From NCBI GenBank assembly GCA_047602125.1, contig JASGIB010000001.1, forward strand, positions 1,364,001-1,428,000: a stretch of DNA of 64,000 nt. The letters are read 5' to 3'. Each line of letters opens with the position of its first letter. The stretch's first letter is position 1. Shown here in pieces: positions 1 to 9,012 of this stretch. The DNA is from Pseudoluteimonas sp047602125 (lineage in GTDB: Bacteria; Pseudomonadota; Gammaproteobacteria; Xanthomonadales; Xanthomonadaceae). Made by a program: the position numbers and the translations under genes. A model generated the notes under the pieces. The model did no database searches. It had not been told where the DNA came from and saw only the letters and a list, made by a program, of their open reading frames with translations.

Positions 1-508
1 TGGAGTTGGGCGCGAAGCCGCCGAACACCACCATGTGGATCGCGCCGATGCGCGCGCAGGCGAGCATCGCCACCGCCGCGGCCGGGATCATCGGCAGGTA
101 GATGGTGACGCGGTCGCCCTTGCGCACGCCGAGGTTGCGCAGCGCGTTCGCCAGCTTGCACACGCGCGCGTGCAGTTCGCGGTAGGTGATGCGTTCGCCG
201 GGCGAATCCGGGCCATCGGGCTCGAACACCAGCGCGACCTGGTCGCCGCGTTCGGCGAGGTGGCGGTCTAGGCAGTTGACGCTGGCGTTGAGTTCGCCGT
301 CCTCGAACCAGCGGATGCGGAAATCCTCCAGGTCGTAGCTGACGTCCTTGATCCGTGTCGGCGCCTTGTACCAGTCGAGGCGCTTGGCCGCCTCGCGCCA
401 GAACGCGTCGGGATCGTCGACCGCCGCCTGGTACATGCGCGCGCAGGCGCCCTGGTCGACATTGGCCTGCGAACCGAATGCAGGTTCCACCGGATAGACA
501 TCGCTCAT
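1..508 (-). CDS. acs: Acetyl-CoA synthetase, N-terminal part (runs off the window)
   Basis: Only the first 169 codons are present; the gene continues beyond base 1. Acs converts acetate, ATP and CoA to acetyl-CoA in the cytoplasm through an acetyl-AMP intermediate. The translation shows the ACS N-terminal domain (residues about 25-80, with FWREAAKRLDWYK) followed by the start of the AMP-binding domain (YLPMIPAAAVAMLACARIGA, then VVFGGF near the window edge), which is very typical of Acs (family length about 650). The ATG at 508 follows a GAGGAAAC ribosome-binding sequence. It diverges from a porin and transporter operon, which suggests joint carboxylate use. Propionyl-CoA synthetase is a less likely alternative. 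Confidence 0.93.
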   Translation of the reverse strand, partial: MSDVYPVEPAFGSQANVDQGACARMYQAAVDDPDAFWREAAKRLDWYKAPTRIKDVSYDLEDFRIRWFEDGELNASVNCLDRHLAERGDQVALVFEPDGPDSPGERITYRELHARVCKLANALRNLGVRKGDRVTIYLPMIPAAAVAMLACARIGAIHMVVFGGFAPNS

Positions 509-597
509 CGTTTCCTCCGCGACCGCCCGCGGGCGGCGTTCGTTCGCGTCGATTTTGACGCATCCCGCGTGTTGCATCGCATCAAGCGCCTTAGACA

Positions 598-627
598 TTG
601 GTCGTATACGCCCGGCTTTTCGACCAA
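598..627. promoter_or_regulatory. Inverted repeat between acs and the porin gene
   Basis: The 196-base divergent intergenic region (509-704) contains a perfect 7-bp inverted repeat, TTGGTCG (598-604) and CGACCAA (621-627), with a 16-base spacer that includes GTATAC. Placement about 90 bases from either start suits an operator or activator site serving both divergent genes. In other bacteria acs genes are activated by LuxR-type response regulators, but the binding factor here is unknown and the assignment is inference. Confidence 0.35.
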
Positions 628-704
628 AGGCGAATAGGCGCGCACGCGCCGCTCGCCCACCCTCGCGGCGTGCCCATTGGCGGGCGCACCGGGGAGGAAC
701 AACG

Positions 705-2081
705 ATGGATGCATGCATCACGCGCAAGCGCTTGTCGCTCGCGCTGGCGATCGCGCTGCTGGCGCCGGGCACGGCGCTGGCCGGGACCGCGAAGGAAAAG
801 GAGCTCGAAGCGCGCGTCGCCCAGCTCGAGGCGCAGGTCCAGGCGCTGCTGGGCGCGCAGCAGCAGCAACAGGCGCAGATCACCGACACGAAGACGCAGC
901 TCGACCAGGTGAAGGTGGTGCAGGCGGCCGACGACGGCAAGCCGCGGGTCCAGTCCGCGCCGATCCTGGGCACGCCGAACAGCACGTTCTCGTACGGCGG
1001 CTTCATCAAGTTCGATTCGATGGTCACCGACACCAGCGACGGCGCCATCGCCGACGGCAGTTCCGGCCGGCTGTTCTACGTGCCCGGCACGATCCCGGTG
1101 GTGGCGAACGGCGCCGAACCGGATGTCGATCCCTACACCGACTTCCACGCGCAGTTCTCGCGCTTCTGGCTGAGCGCGGACCACGTCACCGACGGCGGCG
1201 ACAAGCTCAAGGGCTACGTGGAAATGGATTTCTTCGGCGGCGGCAGCAACGCGCTGGCCGGCAACGAAGTCGCCACGAACACCTACGCGGTCACCCTGCG
1301 CCAGGCCTACGTGAGCTGGAACAACTGGCTCGCCGGCCAGACCTGGTCGAACTTCCAGGACGTGGCCGCGCTGCCCGATGCGGTGGACTTCGTCGGCCCC
1401 ACCGACGGCACCACCTTCGTCCGCCAGGCGCAGTTGCGCTACACCAACGGCGGGTTCTCGGTGTCGGCGGAAAACCCGCAGACCACGGTGAACACGATCG
1501 CCACCGCCACGCGCACCAACGGCACCGGTTCGAACGCGATGCCGGACATCACCGCGCGCTACGTGACCAAGGGCGGCTGGGGCCACTTCTCGGCGGCGGG
1601 CCTGCTGCGCCAGTTCAAGCTCGGCGACGAAACCACTTCGGGCGCCGCGGTCAGCCTGTCGGGCAAGTTCAACCTCGGCGCGAAGGACGACATCCGCTGG
1701 ATGGCGAACTACGGCAAGGGGCTCGGCCGCTACATGGCCTTCGGCCTCGGCCCCGACACCGCGCTCGACGCCAACGGCGAACTGCACGCGGTCGGCGCGG
1801 CCGGCGGCTTCGTCGCCTGGCGGCACGTGTTCAATCCCAAGCTGCGCGGCAACCTGATGTATTCCGCGTCCGTGTTCGACAACGACAAGGGCCTGGCGGG
1901 CTGGAACCCGCTGAGCGAGCTGGTTACCGAACGCGCTTCGTCCATCCACGCCAACCTGATCTATTCGCCGCTGCCCAAGCTCGACGTCGGCGTCGAGTTC
2001 GGCTACGGCAAGCGCGAACTGGAGAACGCCGACGCGGGCGACCTCAGGCGCATCCAGGCCAGCATCAAGTACATCTTCTAA
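705..2081 (+). CDS. DcaP-like outer-membrane porin
   Basis: This 458-residue protein is probably a trimeric outer-membrane channel for anionic small molecules. It starts with a clear signal peptide (about residues 1-26, hydrophobic LALAIALLAPGTALA). A glutamine-rich predicted coiled coil follows (about 28-70, ELEARVAQLEAQVQALL), and then a long stretch of alternating polar and aromatic strands ending in ...ASIKYIF, with a terminal Phe as usual for beta-barrels. The coiled-coil-plus-barrel arrangement matches the DcaP family. I chose the ATG at 705 because GGGGAGGAA lies just upstream and the signal peptide begins there; the longer open frame from 555 has no such support. The MHS transporter starts 12 bases downstream, so the two are likely co-transcribed. 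The substrate is not shown by the sequence; acs next door suggests a short carboxylate. Confidence 0.85.
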   Translation: MDACITRKRLSLALAIALLAPGTALAGTAKEKELEARVAQLEAQVQALLGAQQQQQAQITDTKTQLDQVKVVQAADDGKPRVQSAPILGTPNSTFSYGGFIKFDSMVTDTSDGAIADGSSGRLFYVPGTIPVVANGAEPDVDPYTDFHAQFSRFWLSADHVTDGGDKLKGYVEMDFFGGGSNALAGNEVATNTYAVTLRQAYVSWNNWLAGQTWSNFQDVAALPDAVDFVGPTDGTTFVRQAQLRYTNGGFSVSAENPQTTVNTIATATRTNGTGSNAMPDITARYVTKGGWGHFSAAGLLRQFKLGDETTSGAAVSLSGKFNLGAKDDIRWMANYGKGLGRYMAFGLGPDTALDANGELHAVGAAGGFVAWRHVFNPKLRGNLMYSASVFDNDKGLAGWNPLSELVTERASSIHANLIYSPLPKLDVGVEFGYGKRELENADAGDLRRIQASIKYIF

Positions 2082-2092
2082 GGGAGAACCGC

Positions 2093-3763
2093 ATGTCCAC
2101 GATCACCGCTGGAAACCACGCGGGCCCTCCCGCAGGCAGCCTCACCCAGGGCCACAAGAAGGTCATCTTCGCCTCGTCGCTCGGCACCGTGTTCGAGTGG
2201 TACGACTTCTACCTCTACGGATCGCTCGCCGCGATCATCGCCAAACAGTTCTTCAGCGGGGTGAACGAGACCACCGGCTTCATCTTCGCGTTGCTCGCGT
2301 TCGCCGCCGGCTTCTTCGTGCGTCCGTTCGGCGCGGCGTTCTTCGGCAGCCTCGGCGACCGCATCGGCCGCAAGCACACCTTCCTCATCACCATCGTCAT
2401 CATGGGCCTGTCGACCTTCCTCGTCGGCATCCTGCCCAACTACGCGACGATCGGCGTGGCCGCGCCGGTGATCCTCATCGCCTTGCGCCTGTTGCAGGGC
2501 TTGGCGCTGGGCGGCGAATACGGCGGTGCCGCGACCTACGTCGCCGAACACGCGCCGCACGGCAAGCGCGGCCTGTACACCAGCTTCATCCAGATCACCG
2601 CGACCGCCGGCCTGTTCCTGTCGCTGCTGGTCATCCTCGGCTGCCGGATCAAGCTGGGCAATGATGCGTTCGAGGCCTGGGGCTGGCGCATTCCGTTCGT
2701 GGTGTCGATCGCGTTGCTGGGCGTGTCGGTGTGGATCCGCATGCAGTTGCACGAATCGCCGCTGTTCAAGCAGATGAAGGAAGAAGGCAAGGTCGCCAAG
2801 ACCCCGTTCCGCGACAGCCTGTTCTCCAGCAACGGCAAGCTGATGCTGCTCGCGCTGCTCGGCGCCACCGCCGGCCAGGCCGTGGTCTGGTACGGCGGCC
2901 AGTTCTACTCGCTGTTCTTCCTCACCCAGACGCTGAAGGTCGACGGCACCACCGCGAACCTGTTCATCGCCGCGGCGCTGTTGCTGGCCACGCCGTTCTT
3001 CGTGGTGTTCGGCTGGCTGTCGGACAAGATCGGGCGCAAGAAGATCATCATGGCCGGCTGCCTGCTGGCGGCGCTGACCTACTTCCCGATCTTCAAGGGA
3101 CTGACCCACTACGCCAACCCGGCGGTGGAGGAAGCGCGCGCGTCGTCCCCGGCGGTGATCCACGCCGATCCGGCGACCTGCAGCTTCATGTTCGACCCGA
3201 TCGGCAAGAAGGTGTTCACCAACTCCTGCGACGTCGCCGCCACCGCATTGGCCAAGGCCGGCATCCCATACACGATCGAGCAGGGACAAAGCGGCTCGGT
3301 GGCCACGGTCACGGTCGGCAGCACCCGAGTCGCGGCCTACGAGGGCGCGGGACTGTCGAAGGACGAGGGCAAGGCGAAGGCCGATGCGTTCGGCAAGGAA
3401 CTGAAGGGCGCGCTGGCGGCGGCGGGTTATCCGGAGAAGGCCGACCCGGCGCGCATCAACAAGCCGATGGTGCTGCTGCTGCTGTGGATCCTGGTGGTGT
3501 ACGTGACCATGGTCTACGGCCCGATCGCCGCGTGGCTGGTGGAACTGTTCCCCACGCGCATCCGCTACACCTCGATGTCGCTGCCGTACCACATCGGCAA
3601 CGGCTGGTTCGGCGGATTCCTGCCGACGATCGCCTTCGGCCTGGTCGCCGCGACCGGCAACATGTACCAGGGCCTGTGGTACCCAGTGGTCGTGGCGCTG
3701 ATGACCTTCGTGATCGGCGGGCTGTTCCTGCGCGAGACCAAGGACGTCGACATCACGCAATAG
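2093..3763 (+). CDS. MHS-family (MFS) transporter with a large extra loop
   Basis: This 556-residue inner-membrane proton symporter belongs to the metabolite:H+ symporter family. It shows the family hallmarks VFEWYDFYLYGSLA near the N-terminus, the loop motif GDRIGRKHTF, RLLQGLALGGEYGGA, and GWLSDKIGRKK in the second half. The family usually has 430-500 residues. Here about 115 mostly polar residues (roughly 337-453, genomic about 3100-3450) sit between membrane segments of the C-terminal half, predicted on the outer face and containing two cysteines. AGGGAGAACC precedes the ATG. Together with the porin upstream and acs divergently, it probably imports acetate or another short carboxylate; this is inference from context. 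Confidence 0.88.
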   Translation: MSTITAGNHAGPPAGSLTQGHKKVIFASSLGTVFEWYDFYLYGSLAAIIAKQFFSGVNETTGFIFALLAFAAGFFVRPFGAAFFGSLGDRIGRKHTFLITIVIMGLSTFLVGILPNYATIGVAAPVILIALRLLQGLALGGEYGGAATYVAEHAPHGKRGLYTSFIQITATAGLFLSLLVILGCRIKLGNDAFEAWGWRIPFVVSIALLGVSVWIRMQLHESPLFKQMKEEGKVAKTPFRDSLFSSNGKLMLLALLGATAGQAVVWYGGQFYSLFFLTQTLKVDGTTANLFIAAALLLATPFFVVFGWLSDKIGRKKIIMAGCLLAALTYFPIFKGLTHYANPAVEEARASSPAVIHADPATCSFMFDPIGKKVFTNSCDVAATALAKAGIPYTIEQGQSGSVATVTVGSTRVAAYEGAGLSKDEGKAKADAFGKELKGALAAAGYPEKADPARINKPMVLLLLWILVVYVTMVYGPIAAWLVELFPTRIRYTSMSLPYHIGNGWFGGFLPTIAFGLVAATGNMYQGLWYPVVVALMTFVIGGLFLRETKDVDITQ

Positions 3764-3790
3764 ATCGTCCTCTCCCCCGAAGGACGCGCA

Positions 3791-3819
3791 GGCGCCGGAT
3801 TCGTCCGGCGCCTTTTTTT
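3791..3819 (+). terminator. Rho-independent terminator of the porin-transporter operon
   Basis: A perfect 9-bp stem, GGCGCCGGA (3791-3799) with TCCGGCGCC (3804-3812), is closed by a stable TTCG loop and followed by seven T residues (3813-3819). It lies 27 bases after the transporter stop codon and before the convergent DUF4336-like gene. Confidence 0.93.
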
Positions 3820-3827
3820 CGCGCGCC

Positions 3828-4547
3828 TCAACCGTCCAGCGATTCGGCCAGCACGAGCAGCGCCTCGCGCGGCGCTTCGATCACTTCGCCGTGCGAGACC
3901 ACGATGCGGCGCAGGCGTTCGTCCGCCGCCCAGTCGCGGAACTGCGCGGCCAGCGCGGGCTTGTCCCGGATCCAGTGGCGGGCCAGCCGCGGGATCTGCG
4001 GCGCGCGCACGCCGAAGCCGAGCAACCGGGCCATCACCTGCGCACCGAGCCCATCGGGATGCGCGACGTGCGCGATCACGTCGTTGGTCACGAGCGTACG
4101 GCCGTCGCCGCGCTCCACCGACAGCGCGAGCTCGCTGTCGCCGACGCCGGCGATCGGCAGCAACTTCACCCATGCATCGTCGAACACGTCATCGGTGGCA
4201 TCGACCGGCACGACTTCCTCGACCTCGTTGCGCGCGCCCGCGGGCGCAATGACGCGGATGCCGGGATAGCGCTGCTTCCAGATGCCGGCGTCCAGCCGAT
4301 GGTGCGCGTTGGGCACCACCATGAACCTCGGTTGCGCGAAGCGTTCGAGGCGCTGCATCTCGTCCTCGCGCAGGGCGATCGCGCTGTAGACCACGCCGTC
4401 GCCGGATTCGAGCCTCGCCACGGTCATGCGCCGCGGGAAATTGCCCAGCGGCATGTGAATGGTGCCAGCGACGGTGAGCAGGCCCTCGTCGACCTGCTGC
4501 AACGGGCCGTGTTCCTGCACCGTCCATGCCTCGTATGCCTTGGTCAT
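3828..4547 (-). CDS. DUF4336-type protein (metallo-beta-lactamase-like fold)
   Basis: A 239-residue cytoplasmic protein of unknown function. The pattern RMTVARLESGDGVVYSAIAL, then a conserved VVPNAHHRL, and SVERGDGRTLVTNDVIAHV matches the DUF4336 family, which resembles the metallo-beta-lactamase fold without its full metal site. The open frame extends upstream to 4637, but the ATG at 4547 has an AGGAG ribosome site five bases ahead and begins the conserved region, so I prefer it. It is convergent with the transporter operon and shares their strong terminator region. No enzymatic activity can be assigned. Confidence 0.65.
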   Translation of the reverse strand: MTKAYEAWTVQEHGPLQQVDEGLLTVAGTIHMPLGNFPRRMTVARLESGDGVVYSAIALREDEMQRLERFAQPRFMVVPNAHHRLDAGIWKQRYPGIRVIAPAGARNEVEEVVPVDATDDVFDDAWVKLLPIAGVGDSELALSVERGDGRTLVTNDVIAHVAHPDGLGAQVMARLLGFGVRAPQIPRLARHWIRDKPALAAQFRDWAADERLRRIVVSHGEVIEAPREALLVLAESLDG

Positions 4548-4647
4548 CGCGCGCTCCTGCGCCTGCGGCCATCCGGGGCCGGGATCGCAGTCTCGCGGCG
4601 ACGGCGCGAAGCCGTCGCGAAGGGCATGCGCATTCATGCGCGGCGCA

Positions 4648-4974
4648 CTATTGCGGCGGCGACGCCAATTCGCGTGCGTTCAGGTAGCCGTCGTGGTTCG
4701 CATCCTGCCTGCGGAAGCGCTCGGCGATGCGCGCGCGATGCTGTTCGCGGGTGATCGGCGCGCCCTTGCCGCCGGGCTGTTCCGACGGCGAGAGGATGCC
4801 GTCATGGTCGCGGTCCATCGCGTCGAAGGCGTAGCTCAGCCAGTCCTGGTATTCGACCAGGGAAACGCGGCCGTCGTGGTCCGCGTCCATGCGCGCGAGG
4901 TAATCGCCGGTGGCGTCGACTTGCGCGAACGCCAGGGCCGGCGCGAACGCCAGCATCATCGCGACCGCGCGCAA
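4648..4974 (-). CDS. Secreted EF-hand calcium-binding protein
   Basis: This small protein (about 108 residues) carries three canonical 12-residue EF-hand loops: DADHDGRVSLVE, DRDHDGILSPSE and DANHDGYLNARE. Each has Asp at 1, Asp or Asn at 3, Asp at 5, Gly at 6 and Glu at 12, so calcium binding is expected. A hydrophobic N-terminus ending AFAPALAFAQ looks like a signal peptide. I propose the TTG at 4974 as start because it gives a complete signal peptide (RAVAMMLAFAPALAFA) and lies immediately after the desaturase stop. The in-frame ATG at 4959 would leave a very short one. It follows the desaturase on the same strand and is probably translationally coupled. Target unknown. Confidence 0.7.
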   Translation of the reverse strand: MRAVAMMLAFAPALAFAQVDATGDYLARMDADHDGRVSLVEYQDWLSYAFDAMDRDHDGILSPSEQPGGKGAPITREQHRARIAERFRRQDANHDGYLNARELASPPQ

Positions 4975-4975
4975 C

Positions 4976-6184
4976 TCAGACGCGCGTGGCCTGCAGCGAA
5001 TAGCCCTTGAGCCGCGCGGCATAGGCCTGCAATGCGTGGATGCCGCTGGCTTCGGCCTCGCGGCACCAGGCCTGTAACTGGTGCAGGCGTTCGGCGGCGT
5101 CGTGGCTGCGCGCGGTCAGCACCTGCGCAAGGCGCGCGCGCGCATCGACCAGCGCGCGGATGCGCGGCGATTCCTCCACCCATGCGTGCATCTGCGCGCG
5201 CGCTTCGGGCTTGAGCCAGCGGCCGTCGTCGGCGAGGCCGTGGCGCAGCTTGCGCGGCAGCAGGCGGCGCAGGCGGGTGCCGCGCGCGGCGGCTTCCTCC
5301 TGCAACGCGGGCTTGAGCACGCTGCGCTTGAAGTCGGTCATGGCCTGGAAGCGGTGCGCGAGCAGCGCCTTCATCGTGTCCGTATCCGGCACCGGGATGT
5401 TCGGGCGCACGTCCAGCGCCGGCGCGACGCGCAGCACCTTGGCGAGCCCCAGCATCTGCGCGGTGCGGATCGCGGCCCAGCCGATGTCGAATTCCCACTT
5501 GCGCAGGGCGAACTTCGCCGAGGACGGGAACGCATGGTGGTTGTTGTGCAGTTCCTCGCCACCGATCCACACGCCCCAGGGCGAGAGGTTGGTCGCGGTG
5601 TCGTCGGTTTCGAAGTTGCGGTAACCCCACCAGTGGCCGAGGCCGTTGACCACGCCCGCGGCCCAGAACGGAATCCACGCCATCTGGATCGCCCAGATCG
5701 CCACGCCCTTGAAGCCGAACAGCAGGAAGCTGGCGAACAGCAGCAGGGTCGGGCCCAGGGTCGCGTGCGGCGTGTAGACCTTGCGTTCGATCCAGTCGTC
5801 CGGGCAGCCCTTGCCGTACTGCTCGATGGACGCGCGGTCGGCGCGCGCCTCGCGGTACAACTCCACGCCGTGCCAGAACACGTTGCCGATGCCCTTGACC
5901 ACCGGGCTGTGCGGGTCTTCCTCGGTCTCGCACTTGGCGTGGTGCTTGCGATGGATCGCCGCCCACTCGCGCGCGATCATCGAGGTGGTGATCCAGTTCC
6001 AGAAGCGGAAGAAATGCGCCAGCAGCGGATGGAAGTCGACGCCGCGGTGGGCGATGCTGCGGTGCAGGTACAGCGTCACCGAGAAGATGGTGAGCTGGGT
6101 CGCGACCAGCAGGTACACCGCGAGGGCGAGCCAGCCGGGCTGGACCAGGCCGCCGGTGAGGAAGTCGAGCAGGGAAGCGGGCAT
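4976..6184 (-). CDS. Acyl-lipid/acyl-CoA fatty-acid desaturase
   Basis: A 402-residue membrane di-iron desaturase that introduces a double bond (probably delta-9) into fatty acyl chains. The three histidine boxes are present: HRSIAH (residues 41-46), HRKHH (78-82) and HNNHH further on, between hydrophobic segments. The C-terminal third (about 290-402) is a charged, helical extension rich in Arg and Ala, beyond the usual catalytic core. The ATG at 6184 is preceded by GAGATC and begins the hydrophobic core; an ATG at 6214 is possible. Membrane-fluidity adaptation is the usual role of this family. The EF-hand gene follows almost without a gap. Confidence 0.88.
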   Translation of the reverse strand: MPASLLDFLTGGLVQPGWLALAVYLLVATQLTIFSVTLYLHRSIAHRGVDFHPLLAHFFRFWNWITTSMIAREWAAIHRKHHAKCETEEDPHSPVVKGIGNVFWHGVELYREARADRASIEQYGKGCPDDWIERKVYTPHATLGPTLLLFASFLLFGFKGVAIWAIQMAWIPFWAAGVVNGLGHWWGYRNFETDDTATNLSPWGVWIGGEELHNNHHAFPSSAKFALRKWEFDIGWAAIRTAQMLGLAKVLRVAPALDVRPNIPVPDTDTMKALLAHRFQAMTDFKRSVLKPALQEEAAARGTRLRRLLPRKLRHGLADDGRWLKPEARAQMHAWVEESPRIRALVDARARLAQVLTARSHDAAERLHQLQAWCREAEASGIHALQAYAARLKGYSLQATRV

Positions 6185-6323
6185 GTCGGGATCTCGGGGC
6201 GCGGGGAAGCGCACGGCACATGATGGGGCCTGCCGCCCCCAGAGTCACCCGTGGGCGGCGTATGTTGTTCATTCCCGTGAATTTTTTGGGCCTGCGTCGC
6301 GGTTTCGCGGGGCCCGGGCCCGG

Positions 6324-7430
6324 CTAGCGCCGGATGGCCACCCGCTTGGCCGGACTGCTGCAACCCACGGGGGCGCCGATGACATCGGCCACCTCGTCCC
6401 AGAGCTGGCGCAGGTCCTGCCGCAACTCGGTCGGGGCCGCCTGCTGGTAGGCCAGGAAGACTGCGGCGATGCCGTTGTCGTAATCGACCCATGGCGAACT
6501 GCCGAAGACGCCGGTGCTGGAGACGCGGGTCGTGGTGCCGTTGCAATCGACCACGTTGACCCACTCGCCGTAGCCGTAGCCATAGGCTTCCGGGTACGGA
6601 TCCGCGTCCGGGTCGATCGGCAGCCCGTGCGACCGGTCGCGCTGCATTTCGGCGATGCTGGCCGGCGACAGGTAGGCCTTGCCGCCGTACATGCCGCGCT
6701 GCAGGACCATCTGCACGACGATGGCGTAATCGCGCTGGTTGGAGCGCGCGCCGCCGGCGATGATCGGGTTGTTGAACGGGCGGCCGCGCTTGTCGGCGCC
6801 GAAATCGGTGCCGGTCAGGCCCAGCGGCTGGATCAGTTCGGAATCGAGCAGCTGCGCCCAGGTCTTGCCGGTCGCGCGTTCGGCCATGGCGCCGGCCACC
6901 TGCATCGAGTTCTCGCCGTAGGCGAACAGCGTGCCGGGCCCCGCGACGAGCGGTTCGCCCAGGATCGCCTTGGCGCAGTCGTCGAGCGCCATGTTGCGGG
7001 CCGGGTATTGGAGGCAATCGTTGCTGATCGCGCTCATCCCGGAGGTATGGCTGAACAGCTGTCCGAGGGTGATCGCGCCCTTGGTCGCGTCCGCGTTCGG
7101 ATAATCGCTGCCGTAGTAATCGGCGACGGTGTCGTTCCAGCTCATCCGTCCTTCTTCCACCAGGCGTTGCAGCACCAGCGCCGACAGCCACTTGCTGGCC
7201 GAGGCGATCGGCACCGTCGGGCTGACCCGCGCATAGCTGCCGAAGCCCTGCTTGTAGATCGCCTTGCGGTTCTGGATGACGATCAGCGACGCGCCCTTCA
7301 GCGGGTACTGCGCCGATTTGCCGACGAAGGTGTTGACGTAATCGGTGACCGGCTGGAAGTCGTAGCCCTGCGCCTGCACCGCGGGAACGAAACCAAGGAA
7401 CGCTAGGGAAAGCAGCAGGACGCGGCGCAT
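6324..7430 (-). CDS. Secreted beta-lactamase-family serine hydrolase
   Basis: A 368-residue periplasmic serine hydrolase of the class C beta-lactamase/esterase fold. It has a signal peptide (MRRVLLLSLAFLGFVPAVQA), the nucleophile motif S77-A-S-K80, and Y171 in YGEN as the likely second catalytic residue. In the family these proteins act as beta-lactamases, D-peptidases or esterases, and the sequence does not decide which. Several cysteines suggest disulfides. The ATG at 7430 has GGGGGA upstream; the frame continues to 7493 but without a signal peptide at its start. Its stop is 138 bases from the desaturase start, so it is probably a separate unit. Confidence 0.8.
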   Translation of the reverse strand: MRRVLLLSLAFLGFVPAVQAQGYDFQPVTDYVNTFVGKSAQYPLKGASLIVIQNRKAIYKQGFGSYARVSPTVPIASASKWLSALVLQRLVEEGRMSWNDTVADYYGSDYPNADATKGAITLGQLFSHTSGMSAISNDCLQYPARNMALDDCAKAILGEPLVAGPGTLFAYGENSMQVAGAMAERATGKTWAQLLDSELIQPLGLTGTDFGADKRGRPFNNPIIAGGARSNQRDYAIVVQMVLQRGMYGGKAYLSPASIAEMQRDRSHGLPIDPDADPYPEAYGYGYGEWVNVVDCNGTTTRVSSTGVFGSSPWVDYDNGIAAVFLAYQQAAPTELRQDLRQLWDEVADVIGAPVGCSSPAKRVAIRR

Positions 7431-7511
7431 GGTGGATCCCCCCGGGGCATGTCTATCTGGATTGTAACGGCGCCGCGACGGTGGAGCGGACACCCTCCGT
7501 CGCGCAGGCGA

Positions 7512-8072
7512 TCACCCCGAGGAAGCGGCTCCCGTGGCGGATGCGGCGTGCAGGCGATCGACCTCGTCCTGGATGACCCGGGTGATCTCGCCCACGATTT
7601 CCCCGAAGGAGTCCTCGCCGTAGCCGATGTGCCGGCCCGCTACCCGGCCCTCGGGATCGATGATCCACAGGTTCGGATAGCTCTTCACGCCGTAGCTTTC
7701 GGCGATGCCGCCGCTGCGGTCGCGGGCGAAGGTGAGGGTGTAGTCGCGCATCTGCCGGGTCATGGCGCGGTATTCGTCGTTGCCGTCCTGCACGTTGACG
7801 GCCACGACCCGGAAGTAGTCGGGACCGGCGCGGGTCTGCATCTCGTTCAGCGCCGGAAGTTCCTTGCGGCAATACCCGCACCACGACGCCCAGAACGTCA
7901 CCACCACCACCTTGCCGCGCAACTTCGCCAGGTCGACCGAGTCGCCGTTGCGGTCCGTGCCCAGCAGTTGCGGCGGAACGTCGCCGACGGCAGGCGCAGG
8001 GGCCGTCGCCGCGGCTTGCGCCCACGCCGACACCAGCGACAGGACAAGGGCCATCCATCGCGATCGAAGCAT
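7512..8072 (-). CDS. Periplasmic thioredoxin-like (TlpA/ResA-type) protein
   Basis: A 186-residue secreted or membrane-anchored thiol-disulfide protein. It has a signal-like N-terminus (MALVLSLVSAWAQAAA) and the redox site W-C65-G-Y-C68 in VTFWASWCGYCRKELP. The cis-Pro region SYPNLWIIDPEGRVAG follows, which is typical of the AhpC/TSA-Redoxin TlpA class. It probably reduces or exchanges disulfides in exported proteins; the partner is not evident. GGGAGGG precedes the ATG at 8072. It ends 81 bases before the beta-lactamase-fold gene on the same strand and diverges from mutM. Confidence 0.85.
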   Translation of the reverse strand: MLRSRWMALVLSLVSAWAQAAATAPAPAVGDVPPQLLGTDRNGDSVDLAKLRGKVVVVTFWASWCGYCRKELPALNEMQTRAGPDYFRVVAVNVQDGNDEYRAMTRQMRDYTLTFARDRSGGIAESYGVKSYPNLWIIDPEGRVAGRHIGYGEDSFGEIVGEITRVIQDEVDRLHAASATGAASSG

Positions 8073-8139
8073 TGTTCCGCCCTCCCCGGCGTGTGGACAG
8101 TCTAGCCAGAACCGATGTCGGAACGGGCGACAATGGCGC

Positions 8140-8952
8140 ATGCCCGAACTCCCCGAAGTCGAAACCACCCGCGCCGGACTCGCCCCGCACCTCGAGGGCC
8201 GGCGCGTGCGTTCGGTGCTGCTGCGCCGCCCGGACCTGCGCTGGCCGATTCCCGCGGAAATCGGCGAACGCCTGCCGGGACAGCGCATCGCCGCGGTCCG
8301 CCGCCGCGCCAAGTACCTGCTGCTGGAGACCGGCGCCGGCAGCGCGCTGCTGCACCTGGGCATGTCCGGCAGCCTGCGGGTGCTGCCGGGGAAGACACCG
8401 GTGCGCGCGCACGACCACGTCGACCTGGCGCTGGATTCGGGCCGGGTGCTGCGCTTCAACGATCCGCGCCGCTTCGGTTGCCTGCTGTGGCAGCCGCCGG
8501 GCGAAACCCACGAATTGCTGCGCGACCTCGGCCCGGAACCGCTGTCCGACGCGTTCGACGGCGAATACCTGTTCGAACGCAGCCGCGGCCGCCAGGCACC
8601 GGTGAAAACCTTCCTGATGGACCAGAAGGTCGTGGTCGGCGTCGGCAACATCTACGCCGCCGAGGCGCTGTTCGCCGCCGGCATCTCGCCGCTGCGTGCG
8701 GCCGGCAAGGTGTCGCGCGAGCGCTACGAGGCGCTGGCCGCGGAGGTGAAGCGCATCCTCGCCCACGCCATCGCCCGCGGCGGGACCACGCTGCGCGATT
8801 TCATCGCCCCGGACGGCGCGCCGGGCTACTTCGAACAGGAACTGGCCGCCTACGGCCGCGGCGGCGAACCCTGCCCGCGCTGCGGCCGGCCGCTGAAGCA
8901 GGCCATGATCGGCCAGCGCGCCAGCGTCTGGTGCGGGCACTGCCAGCGCTGA
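8140..8952 (+). CDS. mutM: Formamidopyrimidine-DNA glycosylase
   Basis: A 270-residue base-excision repair enzyme that removes 8-oxoguanine and formamidopyrimidines and nicks the abasic site. It begins MPELPEVETTR, where Pro2 is the catalytic nucleophile and Glu3 assists. It contains the helix-two-turn-helix segment VVGVGNIYAAEALF and ends in a zinc finger CPRC...CGHC close to the C-terminus. Length is normal. There is no ribosome site upstream. Instead a -10 like GACAAT (8129-8134) ends five bases before the ATG, so a leaderless transcript is likely. It diverges from the thioredoxin-like gene. Confidence 0.96.
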   Translation: MPELPEVETTRAGLAPHLEGRRVRSVLLRRPDLRWPIPAEIGERLPGQRIAAVRRRAKYLLLETGAGSALLHLGMSGSLRVLPGKTPVRAHDHVDLALDSGRVLRFNDPRRFGCLLWQPPGETHELLRDLGPEPLSDAFDGEYLFERSRGRQAPVKTFLMDQKVVVGVGNIYAAEALFAAGISPLRAAGKVSRERYEALAAEVKRILAHAIARGGTTLRDFIAPDGAPGYFEQELAAYGRGGEPCPRCGRPLKQAMIGQRASVWCGHCQR

Positions 8953-9012
8953 GGAACGCCACGGAGCCGGCGGTATAGTGGCCGCAGGCGCGCGGGGAGG
9001 CGCACAGCGCGA

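Noticed and set aside
677..3763. One long plus-strand frame fusing porin-region sequence to the transporter
   Set aside because: The first part reads the porin gene in the wrong frame; the transporter has its own ribosome site and ATG at 2093.
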